Shown: positions 16,420 to 23,459 of the stretch, one piece after another | Layout: each line of letters begins with the position of its first letter | How positions within the stretch are numbered: the stretch's first letter is position 1 | Assembly: GCF_000420305.1 (NCBI RefSeq) | Contig: NZ_ATUR01000003.1 | Location: 372,001 to 436,000, forward strand | DNA: 64,000 nt | Direction: 5' to 3' | Origin: Novosphingopyxis baekryungensis DSM 16222 | Lineage (GTDB): Bacteria > Pseudomonadota > Alphaproteobacteria > Sphingomonadales > Sphingomonadaceae | Translations under genes and position numbers: made by a program | The notes under the pieces: model-generated | Database searches by the model: none | What the model was told of the DNA's origin: nothing | What the model saw: the letters and a program-made list of their open reading frames with translations, nothing else

Positions 16420-17347
16420 GCGCGCGGCCTCCGGAACCGGAAAACGACTGGCGGCGACAGCATTGATCGCCATGACATCGCTGCTGTCAGGCTGTGTGGC
16501 GGCCGCGCTGCCGATCGCCGCGGCAGGCCTTTATGGCGGCAAACAGCTGATCGGGCGCGATCTGGAAGAACGTGCCCCGCCCATTGGCCGCAGCGCCCTG
16601 TCCCGAGGGTCCATCCGCGACGGCGAGACGCTGAAGTTGCTAGACCTTACCGCCTTGCCTGAACCGGACTCGCGCAACCAGCAATCGGCTTCGTCACCGG
16701 CATTGCCGGGAGATGCCATCGAAGGCGCGGACTATTTGGCCGCTTTCATCGAGCAGGCCGGTCGCCGTCAGCAGGCCGGGGAAATCGGACAGTCGGTCGT
16801 GCTGATGCCGGACACCGACCCGGCAAGCCCGCAAGTCACCTTGTGCGACGGCCTGCCCTATGCCTTTCTGGTGATGCTGGACCGGCAGGCCGCCGCCGGA
16901 TCGTCCGATACCATGCTCCCGGTCTTGCTGGACGCGGTCGAGACCGCCCGCGAAGCCGGCCTGACCGTGCTGTTCAGCATCGACGCGCCGCGCACCGATG
17001 CGGATATCATCGCAGCAGCTCTGGCACGGTCCGGGCTTGGCCCTGTAGCGCATGGCAGCACGCTGTGGCTGGTCGGCGATCGCGGAACAGGCGACAGCGA
17101 CGCGCTGCGATGGAAGATCGCCAGCAACTATTGCGTCGTGGCCATGATCGGGCATCGACCGACCGATTTCTCGCTGATCTATGGCCGCTATCCCGATGAA
17201 AGCTTCAGCGCCAGCAGCATCGGCAGCCTTTGGAACGCCGGCTGGTTTCTGTCTTCCGAGCCTCTTGCGATTCCGGCGCAGACCGGCCAATCGCTGGAGC
17301 AGAACGCGGCTATGCCCGCATCCGCCGCTAATGGAGAACGACAATGA
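16409..17347 (+). CDS. Degenerate e(P4)-like lipoprotein (pseudo-phosphatase paralogue)
   Basis: A 312-residue lipoprotein (lipobox LLSGC, Cys29) that aligns with the gene before it in its second half: [21 protein letters not shown] against AQYCVIAMAGDQLGDFSDVFN, and [14 protein letters not shown] against QLWGAGWFLFANPL. At the place of the catalytic DxDxT motif it reads [12 protein letters not shown], and motif IV acids are partly lost (GHRPTDFS). It is therefore probably non-catalytic, perhaps a regulatory or structural partner. The start ATG lies inside the previous gene; its stop overlaps the scoB start (ATGA). No frameshift is seen, so it appears maintained. Confidence 0.75.
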   Translation: MLHRRAASGTGKRLAATALIAMTSLLSGCVAAALPIAAAGLYGGKQLIGRDLEERAPPIGRSALSRGSIRDGETLKLLDLTALPEPDSRNQQSASSPALPGDAIEGADYLAAFIEQAGRRQQAGEIGQSVVLMPDTDPASPQVTLCDGLPYAFLVMLDRQAAAGSSDTMLPVLLDAVETAREAGLTVLFSIDAPRTDADIIAAALARSGLGPVAHGSTLWLVGDRGTGDSDALRWKIASNYCVVAMIGHRPTDFSLIYGRYPDESFSASSIGSLWNAGWFLSSEPLAIPAQTGQSLEQNAAMPASAANGERQ

Positions 17348-17982
17348 CCTGGGACCGCAATCAGATGGCCGCCCGCGCGGCGAAGGAGCTGGAGGACGGC
17401 TTCTACGTCAATCTGGGCATCGGCATTCCCACGCTGGTCGCCAATCATATTCCGGACGGCGTGGAAGTGACGCTGCAGTCCGAAAACGGCCTGTTGGGCA
17501 TTGGCCCCTTTCCGCTGAAGGAAGATGTCGACGCGGATCTGATCAATGCCGGCAAGCAGACCATCAGCGAGCTGCCCAACACCGCCTATTTCGGATCGGA
17601 GCAGAGCTTTGCCATGATTCGCGGCGGGCATATCGATCTGGCGGTTCTGGGCGCGATGGAAGTGGCCGAAAATGGCGATATCGCCAACTGGATGATCCCC
17701 GGCAAGATGATCAAGGGCATGGGCGGCGCCATGGATCTGGTGGCGGGCGTGAAGAAGATCATCGTGGTGATGGATCACAACGCCAAGGACGGCAGCCCGA
17801 AGTTCATCCCCGAATGCACCCTGCCGCTAACCGGCACCAATGTGATCGACATGATCATCACCAATCTGGCGGTGTTCCAGCGGCCCGACCGCGAGAGCCC
17901 GTTCAAGCTGGTCGAACTGGCCCCCGGCGTGACGGCGGACGAGGTTGCCCAGAAAACGACCGCGAAGTACCTTGCCGATTGA
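17344..17982 (+). CDS. scoB: 3-oxoacid CoA-transferase subunit B
   Basis: Beta subunit of the family 1 CoA-transferase and carrier of the catalytic glutamate that forms the enzyme-CoA thioester: SENGLLGIG with Glu47. Further family marks are [12 protein letters not shown] (23-34), the [15 protein letters not shown] segment and [14 protein letters not shown]. The 212-residue length is normal. The ATG overlaps the stop of the pseudo-phosphatase gene by 4 bases, so all four genes from scoA form one coupled unit. With ScoA it interconverts acetoacetate/acetoacetyl-CoA or a related ketoacid pair. Confidence 0.95.
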   Translation: MTWDRNQMAARAAKELEDGFYVNLGIGIPTLVANHIPDGVEVTLQSENGLLGIGPFPLKEDVDADLINAGKQTISELPNTAYFGSEQSFAMIRGGHIDLAVLGAMEVAENGDIANWMIPGKMIKGMGGAMDLVAGVKKIIVVMDHNAKDGSPKFIPECTLPLTGTNVIDMIITNLAVFQRPDRESPFKLVELAPGVTADEVAQKTTAKYLAD

Positions 17983-18030
17983 GCGGGCATCGCGCCGGGG
18001 CCGACTGTTGGCCCAGAAAGGGGTCTGGAC

Positions 18031-18174
18031 GTGATCGACAGAGCTGCAAGCTGGTTCGCCGCCAGCCGCGCACGGCAGTGGGCGGTAGCGCTCATCACAT
18101 TGCCCCCGCTGCTGTATGCGGCGCTGGCGCTCGGGCGACTGGCCGGATCCTGGTCCGCGCAACCGCTTGGCTGA
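18031..18174 (+). CDS. Possible 47-residue single-helix membrane protein
   Basis: A short frame starting with GTG at 18031, seven bases after an AAGGGG ribosome-site-like sequence, 48 bases after scoB and 29 bases before the serine hydrolase. The product begins MIDRAASWFAASRARQW, then has one hydrophobic run (about residues 18-34, VALITLPPLLYAALALG) and ends SWSAQPLG. A positively charged N-terminus before a single helix suits a small inner-membrane protein. I do not recognise it. Support is only the site, position and composition. Confidence 0.4.
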   Translation: MIDRAASWFAASRARQWAVALITLPPLLYAALALGRLAGSWSAQPLG

Positions 18175-18203
18175 CGAGATTGGGCGTATAGATTTTGGGT
18201 GAC

Positions 18204-19532
18204 ATGACATTATCGCGGCGGGTGGCCTATGCCATTGCTGCGGCGGCCCTGCTGCTGATTGCCTTTACTTTCTACCGCGCCTTTGCCGGTTCGGACGAGA
18301 GCTGGGCACCGGTCGCCAAATCGTCGATCGCCAAGCCGCCCCCGCCCTTGCCGACCGAGCCGGCGCTATGGACCGGGCGGATCAACTATCGGGCGCTCGA
18401 CAGCCGCCTGCAGACGCTGGCCGCCCAGCCGCAGATGGTCGGGCTGGCCGTGGCGATCATCGAAGACGGACGATTGAGCTTCGTCAAAGGCTATGGCGTC
18501 ACCGATTTCGAAAGCGAGACGCCGGTCGATCCGGCTACGGTGTTCCGCTGGGCCTCGCTGTCCAAGGGGGTGGCCGGCACGCTGGGTGCAAAACTGGCGT
18601 CCGAAGGCAAGTTGTCGATGGACGATACGGTGGCGCAATGGGGCAGCACGCTGCGCCTGCCGGGCGGCGCCGAACAGCAGCTGACCGTGGGCCAGCTCCT
18701 CTCGCACCAGACGGGCCTGACCAAAAATGCCTTTGACGGGCGGCTGGAGGGCGGAGACAATGCCGCCGAGCTGCGCATGCGGCTGGCGCAGGCCCCGCTG
18801 CAATGCCAGCCGCAGACCTGCCACAGCTATCAGAACATCGCCTTCGATGCTGCCAGCGAGATCGAGAGCAAGGCGGGCGGCGCGCTGTACGATCAGCTGG
18901 TGGAAGAGCAGCTGTTCAAGCCGCTGGGCATGAAGCGCGCGGGCGTGGGCATGGCCGCGCTGACCGGCGCGGCCCATTGGGCCAAACCGCATCGCGGGCA
19001 TGTTGAGCGGACGTTGTCCGATGCCTATTTCCGCGTGCCGGCCGCCGCCGGGGTCAGCTCCAGCATCGTCGATCTGGAGCGGTGGATGGAGGCACAGATG
19101 GGGATGTGGCCCAAGGTGCTCTCCCCCGCCGTGCTGAACGAGGCGCACCGCGTGCGCGTGGACACCCGCCGGGTCTATGGCGGGGCGATGTCCCGCGCGC
19201 TGGAAAATCCGGGCTATGGTCTGGGCTGGCGCAGCTTCACCTATCAGGGGCATCTGCTGCAGGGGCATAGCGGTGCGGTCGATGGCTATCGCAGCACCAT
19301 GATCTACGATCCGGCCGCCAAGACCGGCGTGGCCATGCTGTGGAACAGCAATTGGGGCCGCCCCTTCGCCTTCCCGCTGGAAGTGCTGGACGATTATTAT
19401 CGCCTGCCTGTTACCGACTGGCTGGACCTGCCCGTCAGCGCCACCCCGCCTGCGGGGACCGCAGAGGGTGACGGCAATCTGATCGACGGGCTGACCGGCA
19501 AGGCCCCACGCGCCACGGAGACGAAACAATGA
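18204..19532 (+). CDS. Serine hydrolase, beta-lactamase family (class C/EstB-like)
   Basis: A 442-residue enzyme of the beta-lactamase/transpeptidase fold. It has an N-terminal membrane anchor or signal (about 7-27), a Pro-rich linker (KPPPPLPTEP) and the catalytic SxxK as SLSK (Ser118, Lys121). The YxN motif is YQN (209-211), and HSGAVDG takes the place of the KTG box, which favours esterase or peptidase over beta-lactamase. It is probably periplasmic. The ATG at 18204 is preferred to a TTG at 18195. Its stop overlaps the start of the downstream esterase (ATGA). Confidence 0.88.
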   Translation: MTLSRRVAYAIAAAALLLIAFTFYRAFAGSDESWAPVAKSSIAKPPPPLPTEPALWTGRINYRALDSRLQTLAAQPQMVGLAVAIIEDGRLSFVKGYGVTDFESETPVDPATVFRWASLSKGVAGTLGAKLASEGKLSMDDTVAQWGSTLRLPGGAEQQLTVGQLLSHQTGLTKNAFDGRLEGGDNAAELRMRLAQAPLQCQPQTCHSYQNIAFDAASEIESKAGGALYDQLVEEQLFKPLGMKRAGVGMAALTGAAHWAKPHRGHVERTLSDAYFRVPAAAGVSSSIVDLERWMEAQMGMWPKVLSPAVLNEAHRVRVDTRRVYGGAMSRALENPGYGLGWRSFTYQGHLLQGHSGAVDGYRSTMIYDPAAKTGVAMLWNSNWGRPFAFPLEVLDDYYRLPVTDWLDLPVSATPPAGTAEGDGNLIDGLTGKAPRATETKQ

Positions 19533-20404
19533 CATCGTTCGTTCGCATGCTGGGCGGCGCGTTGCTGCTGGCGCTCACCGGCTGCACGGCCCCCGGCCTG
19601 CTCAACAGCGTCGACGGGATCAGCGGCGGCGGCAAGGGCGTGACCCGCGTGGCCGAGGGCGTGGCCTTCGGCACGCATGGGCAGAAGCTGGACGTCTGGA
19701 CCCCCGAGGCCGCGCCGCAGGCCATGGGCGGCAATCCGGTGGTCATCTTCTGGTATGGCGGCGGCTGGGCGGACGGCAAGCGGCAGGATTATGGCTTCGC
19801 CGCGCGCGCTTTTGCCGCGCAGGGCTTCACCGTGGTCCTGCCGGATTATCGCAAGGTGCCGGACGTGCGCTACCCCGCGTTCGTCGAGGATGGCGCGCAG
19901 GCGCTGGCATGGACGCGCGCGAATATCGCGCAATATGGCGGCGATCCGCAGCGCATCGGCGTCAGCGGCCATAGCGCCGGGGCCTATATCGCGGTGATGC
20001 TGGCGCTCGATCCGCGCTGGAACGCGGCGGCGGGCGTGCCGGACGGCACGATCAAGGCGGGCGTCGGCCTCAGCGGGCCCTATGATTTCTATCCGTTCGA
20101 CCAGCAGCGTGCCATCGACGCCTTCGGCCAGGCCAGCGACCCGAAGGACACGCAGCCGATCAATCATGTCAGCGGCAAGGCCCCGCCCCTGCTGCTGGTG
20201 ACATCGACAAACGATACGCTGGTGCGGCCCTATAACACGGAAAATCTGGCCAAGGCGCTGTCAGCGGCAGGGGCGACGGTGGAAACGAAAAACTATCCCG
20301 GCCTCACGCATGAGGAAGTCGCCATGGCGCTGAGCGCCACCTTCCGCAGCAAAGGCCCCGTTCTGCAGGATAGCGCGGCGTTCCTGAAGGCGCAGATGCC
20401 CTAG
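19529..20404 (+). CDS. Alpha/beta hydrolase lipoprotein (esterase/lipase family)
   Basis: A 291-residue lipoprotein (lipobox LTGC, Cys19) with an alpha/beta hydrolase domain. The oxyanion region reads FWYGGGWADG (74-83), a variant of HGGGW. The nucleophile elbow is GHSAG (147-151, Ser149); a likely acid is in TSTNDTLV and the His in LTHEE near the C-terminus. This is the carboxylesterase/BD-FAE type that removes acyl groups from small molecules or polymers. It is coupled by ATGA to the preceding serine hydrolase, so the two may act on one substrate in the periplasm. The substrate is unknown. Confidence 0.88.
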   Translation: MTSFVRMLGGALLLALTGCTAPGLLNSVDGISGGGKGVTRVAEGVAFGTHGQKLDVWTPEAAPQAMGGNPVVIFWYGGGWADGKRQDYGFAARAFAAQGFTVVLPDYRKVPDVRYPAFVEDGAQALAWTRANIAQYGGDPQRIGVSGHSAGAYIAVMLALDPRWNAAAGVPDGTIKAGVGLSGPYDFYPFDQQRAIDAFGQASDPKDTQPINHVSGKAPPLLLVTSTNDTLVRPYNTENLAKALSAAGATVETKNYPGLTHEEVAMALSATFRSKGPVLQDSAAFLKAQMP

Positions 20405-20408
20405 GCCG

Positions 20409-20429
20409 CGTGGACAAGTTCTTTCCACG
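20409..20429 (+). terminator. Weak hairpin after the esterase gene
   Basis: CGTGGA (20409-20414) and TCCACG (20424-20429) can pair with a 9-base loop, followed by GTTTCCC. It starts 5 bases after the esterase stop, so it may end that transcript, but stem and T-run are weak. Confidence 0.35.
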
Positions 20430-20553
20430 GTTTCCCTGTCCGCTATCGCCGCTTTCTTTGCTTAAACCGGCCGTTCGGCTAACGACCCTTTTGCGGACAT
20501 ATGCCAATTGAGCCATCGTGGGGCGATCGACGTCTTGCCTGGGGAGCGGACCA

Positions 20554-20784
20554 ATGCTGTTTTATCGACTGACGGACGAAGAGGCCAAACGGAATCAAAT
20601 AGGTCTTTTCATCGGCGTTCCTATTGTTTTTCTGATTGCCGACGGGCTGAAACGCACCAACGGAACAACAATCGGATACGGTTTCGTCGCTTTCATGACG
20701 GTACTCTATGTCTTGCTACTCTGGCAAATCTCGACATCACGGCGTCTCAATCGGTCAGAACGGGACAGCAACACGCACGACTGA
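20554..20784 (+). CDS. Small hypothetical membrane protein
   Basis: A 76-residue frame with GGGGAG seven bases before the ATG. It starts MLFYRLTDEEAKRNQIG, with two probable helices (about 17-32 GLFIGVPIVFLIADGL and 40-58 GYGFVAFMTVLYVLLLW) and a charged C-terminus. No family is recognised. Base composition here is visibly lower in GC than the neighbouring genes, which suggests recent acquisition or weak selection. It stands alone between the esterase and SulP genes. Confidence 0.4.
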   Translation: MLFYRLTDEEAKRNQIGLFIGVPIVFLIADGLKRTNGTTIGYGFVAFMTVLYVLLLWQISTSRRLNRSERDSNTHD

Positions 20785-21072
20785 TCGAACTCCCCGCTAC
20801 ATGCGTTCCGTCCGTGTTGAACGTAAGTCAGCAAACCACCCCATTCCAGTCATAGTCCCGTGGTTTTAAGGCCGCCCGATAGCGGACGATCGATGCGGAC
20901 GGAATTTGAAAGCGGACTAGGCTTCGTCTCGCGATGCTAGCGACATGGGCCGCGGCTTGCCTTTCGCGGTCCCCAGCCTTATTGGTCAGCCGCGCTGCAG
21001 TGCAGCAAATCCGACATTTCCGTGCCAAAGCGCCGGCCCCGCCTGCGCCACACCCAGAGCTGCGAGCCCGAC
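20785..21072. other. Non-coding region upstream of the SulP gene with GCGGAC motifs
   Basis: No gene is apparent. The motif GCGGAC occurs three times at about 20880, 20894 and 20913; together with TGTCCGC (20437) and GCGGACA (20493) it marks the island from 20430 to 20920. An inverted repeat GCTGCA-G-TGCAGC lies at about 20992-21004. The SulP promoter should lie here, but I see no clear boxes. Confidence 0.4.
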
Positions 21073-22554
21073 ATGCCCATCCAGAACAACATCCGCCGCG
21101 ACTGGCTGAGCAATCCGAAGACCGAATTTCTCGCCGGCCTCGTCGTCGCGCTGGCGCTGATTCCGGAAGCGATCGGTTTCGCCATCATTGCGGGCGTCGA
21201 TCCGCGCGTGGGGCTTTATGCCAGCTTCTCAATCGCGGTCATCATCAGCTTTACCGGTGGCCGCCCGGGCATGATCAGCGCGGCCACCGCCGCCGTGGCC
21301 GTGCTCGTGATCCCGCTGGTGCGCGATTATGGCGTGGAATATCTGTTCGCCGCGACCATTTTGATGGGCATATTCCAGGGCATCGCCGCGCTATTGCGGC
21401 TGGACCTGCTGATGCGCTTCGTCTCGCGTTCAGTCATCACCGGTTTCGTCAACGCGTTGGCGATCCTGATCTTCATGGCGCAACTGCCGCAGCTGACCGG
21501 CGTGGGCTGGGAAACCTATGCCATGGTGCTGGCGGGCCTTGCCATCATCTACGGCCTGCCGCGCATCACCAGCATCGTGCCCGCGCCGCTGGCAGCCATC
21601 GTGCTGCTCGCCATCGTCGCAATCGTCTTCAATGTGGACGTGTTCAAAGTGGGCGACATGGGCGCGCTGCCGGACAGCATCCCGCTATTTCATCTGCCGC
21701 AGGTGCCGCTCACGCTGGAAACGCTGCAGATTATCGCTCCCTATGCGCTGGCCATGGCCGCCGTCGGCCTGCTGGAGAGCCTGCTCACCGCGTCCATCGT
21801 CGACGATATGACTGAGACGCGCAGCAACAAGCAGCGCGAGACGCTGGGCCAGGGCATCGCCAATTTCGTCACCGGCTGGATCGGCGGCATGGGCGGCTGC
21901 GCCATGATCGGCCAGTCGGTCATCAACGTGAAGTCCGGTGGCCGCCGCCGCCTCAGCACCTTTGTCGCCGGATCGATGCTGCTGTTCCTCATCGTGGTCC
22001 TCGGCCCGTGGGTTGCGCGTATTCCGATGCCCGCGCTCGTCGCCGTCATGATCTTCGTCTCCATCAGCACCTTTCGCTGGCAGAGCTTTATCGAGATTCG
22101 CCAGCATCCCTGGCAGTCGAACATCGTCATGCTCGCCACCGTGTTCACCGTGGTCTGGACGCATGACCTGTCGATCGGCGTGCTCGTCGGCGTGCTGCTG
22201 AGCGGCATCTTCTTCGCCGGCAAGGTGCGCCAGCTAATGACCATCACCAGCGAACGCGAGGGCGCGACCCGCCGCTACACCCTCACCGGCCAGATCTTCT
22301 TTGCCAGCGCCGACCGCGTGACCGAAGCCGCCTGGTTCAACGAGGACGGCGTGGACAACGTCATCATCGACGTCACCCACGCGCATTTCTGGGACATTTC
22401 GTCCACCGGCGCGCTCGACAAGGTGGTGCTACGCCTGCGCGCCGAGGGCAAGCAGGTGGAGGTCATCGGCCTCAACGAAGCCAGCGCGACGATGGTCGAA
22501 AAGTTCGGCGAGCATGACAAGCCGTTCGAAAGCTACGGGACGGTGGGGCATTGA
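21073..22554 (+). CDS. SulP family inorganic anion transporter with STAS domain
   Basis: A 493-residue SLC26/SulP transporter in the inner membrane, moving sulfate, bicarbonate or another anion. The N-terminal family segment [21 protein letters not shown] fits the SulP signature, followed by about 12 helices to residue 375. A C-terminal STAS domain follows (about 395-485), including the strand [26 protein letters not shown] and the regulatory loop with Ser/Thr. The start is the ATG at 21073; the frame is open upstream but the N-terminus there is atypical. It is apparently a single-gene unit. The anion cannot be deduced. Confidence 0.92.
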   Translation: MPIQNNIRRDWLSNPKTEFLAGLVVALALIPEAIGFAIIAGVDPRVGLYASFSIAVIISFTGGRPGMISAATAAVAVLVIPLVRDYGVEYLFAATILMGIFQGIAALLRLDLLMRFVSRSVITGFVNALAILIFMAQLPQLTGVGWETYAMVLAGLAIIYGLPRITSIVPAPLAAIVLLAIVAIVFNVDVFKVGDMGALPDSIPLFHLPQVPLTLETLQIIAPYALAMAAVGLLESLLTASIVDDMTETRSNKQRETLGQGIANFVTGWIGGMGGCAMIGQSVINVKSGGRRRLSTFVAGSMLLFLIVVLGPWVARIPMPALVAVMIFVSISTFRWQSFIEIRQHPWQSNIVMLATVFTVVWTHDLSIGVLVGVLLSGIFFAGKVRQLMTITSEREGATRRYTLTGQIFFASADRVTEAAWFNEDGVDNVIIDVTHAHFWDISSTGALDKVVLRLRAEGKQVEVIGLNEASATMVEKFGEHDKPFESYGTVGH

Positions 22555-22612
22555 GCTTCTAACAGCTGCTATCATCTGCCAAGGTGGTGCCAACTTAGTG
22601 AAAGGCCCATCC

Positions 22613-23236
22613 ATGATCATCCTCCACCATCTCCGCATTTCCCGCTCGTCGCGCATCATCTGGCTGCTGGAGGAGCTGGGGCTGGACTATGATCTGAAAT
22701 GCTATGACCGCACGCCGGAATTCCGCGCGCCGCCGGAACTGTCCGATATCCATCCGCTGGGCAAGGCGCCCACGGTCGAGGTGGATGGCCGCGTGATGGT
22801 GGAGAGCGGGGCGATCATCGAATATCTGGTCGAACGGCATGGCGGCGGCAGGCTGGCGGTGCCGGACGAGGAGCGCAGCGCCTATCTGGAATGGCTGCAC
22901 TTTGCCGAGGGCACGCTGGCCATGCCGCTGATCCTCAATTCGCTCAAACCCATGTTCGGCGGTTTTGGCGAGCGGCTGGAGGGCTTCGTATCCGCCGAAG
23001 TGACCAAGCTGCTCGATTATATGGAAGCGCATATGGCGGGCCGCGACTGGCTGCTGGGCGGCACATTCAGCGGCGCGGACATCAATATGGGCTATCTGGT
23101 CGAGCATATGCAGGCGACCGGGCTGCTGGACAGCCGCCCCAATCTGGCGGCCTATCGCGCGCGGCTGATGGCGCGGGACGGCTACAAGAAGATGATCGAA
23201 TTGGGCGGGCCGCTGCGTCCGCCTGCAAAGGGGTAA
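22613..23236 (+). CDS. Glutathione S-transferase family protein
   Basis: A 207-residue cytosolic GST. The N-terminal thioredoxin-like domain begins MIILHHLRISRSSRIIWLLEEL, where a Ser near residue 10-12 is the likely glutathione-activating residue. HPLGKAPTVEVDGRVMVESGAIIEYL holds the cis-Pro and the ESGAI glutathione site. The helical C-terminal domain includes GTFSGADINMGYLVEH, the N-capping motif. The substrate is unknown. It starts 58 bases after the SulP stop and ends at a likely terminator hairpin (23268-23293). Confidence 0.9.
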   Translation: MIILHHLRISRSSRIIWLLEELGLDYDLKCYDRTPEFRAPPELSDIHPLGKAPTVEVDGRVMVESGAIIEYLVERHGGGRLAVPDEERSAYLEWLHFAEGTLAMPLILNSLKPMFGGFGERLEGFVSAEVTKLLDYMEAHMAGRDWLLGGTFSGADINMGYLVEHMQATGLLDSRPNLAAYRARLMARDGYKKMIELGGPLRPPAKG

Positions 23237-23267
23237 GCAGAAGGCTTTACCGCCGGTCGTCATGGCG

Positions 23268-23293
23268 GGGGAGAAGCGCGGCCCCTTCTCCCC
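23268..23293 (+). terminator. Intrinsic terminator-like hairpin after the GST gene
   Basis: GGGGAGAAG (23268-23276) pairs perfectly over 9 bases with CTTCTCCCC (23285-23293), loop of 8. TGCCCTTTCCTTG follows. It lies 32 bases after the GST stop. Confidence 0.6.
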
Positions 23294-23418
23294 TGCCCTT
23301 TCCTTGTAGGAATTCTTCTGTCACTCCGGATCGCATGACTCGTCGCTTACCTTCCTCAAGCCTGTTCGCGCCCCATGGCGGGCGGCCTGCGGGGGGAGAC
23401 GAAAACGCATCAGAACAG

Positions 23419-23448
23419 TGTGAACCACTGTGAACCACCGTGAAGCAC
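23419..23448 (+). repeat. Three 10-bp direct repeats in the leader of the ThDP enzyme gene
   Basis: TGTGAACCAC at 23419-23428 and 23429-23438 (identical), then CGTGAAGCAC at 23439-23448 (two changes). They end just before the GGAG ribosome site and 11 bases before the ATG at 23460. The helical-turn spacing could suit a protein or RNA-binding site. Confidence 0.6.
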
Positions 23449-23459
23449 CGGAGACCTTT

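Noticed and set aside
18204-19532. Serine hydrolase as a class C beta-lactamase conferring resistance
   Set aside because: The KTG motif is replaced by HSG, and the membrane anchor, linker and paired esterase point to another hydrolase; no ampR is near.
18366-19535. A 389-codon antisense frame over the serine hydrolase gene
   Set aside because: No motif; the plus-strand gene has SxxK, YxN and HSG motifs.
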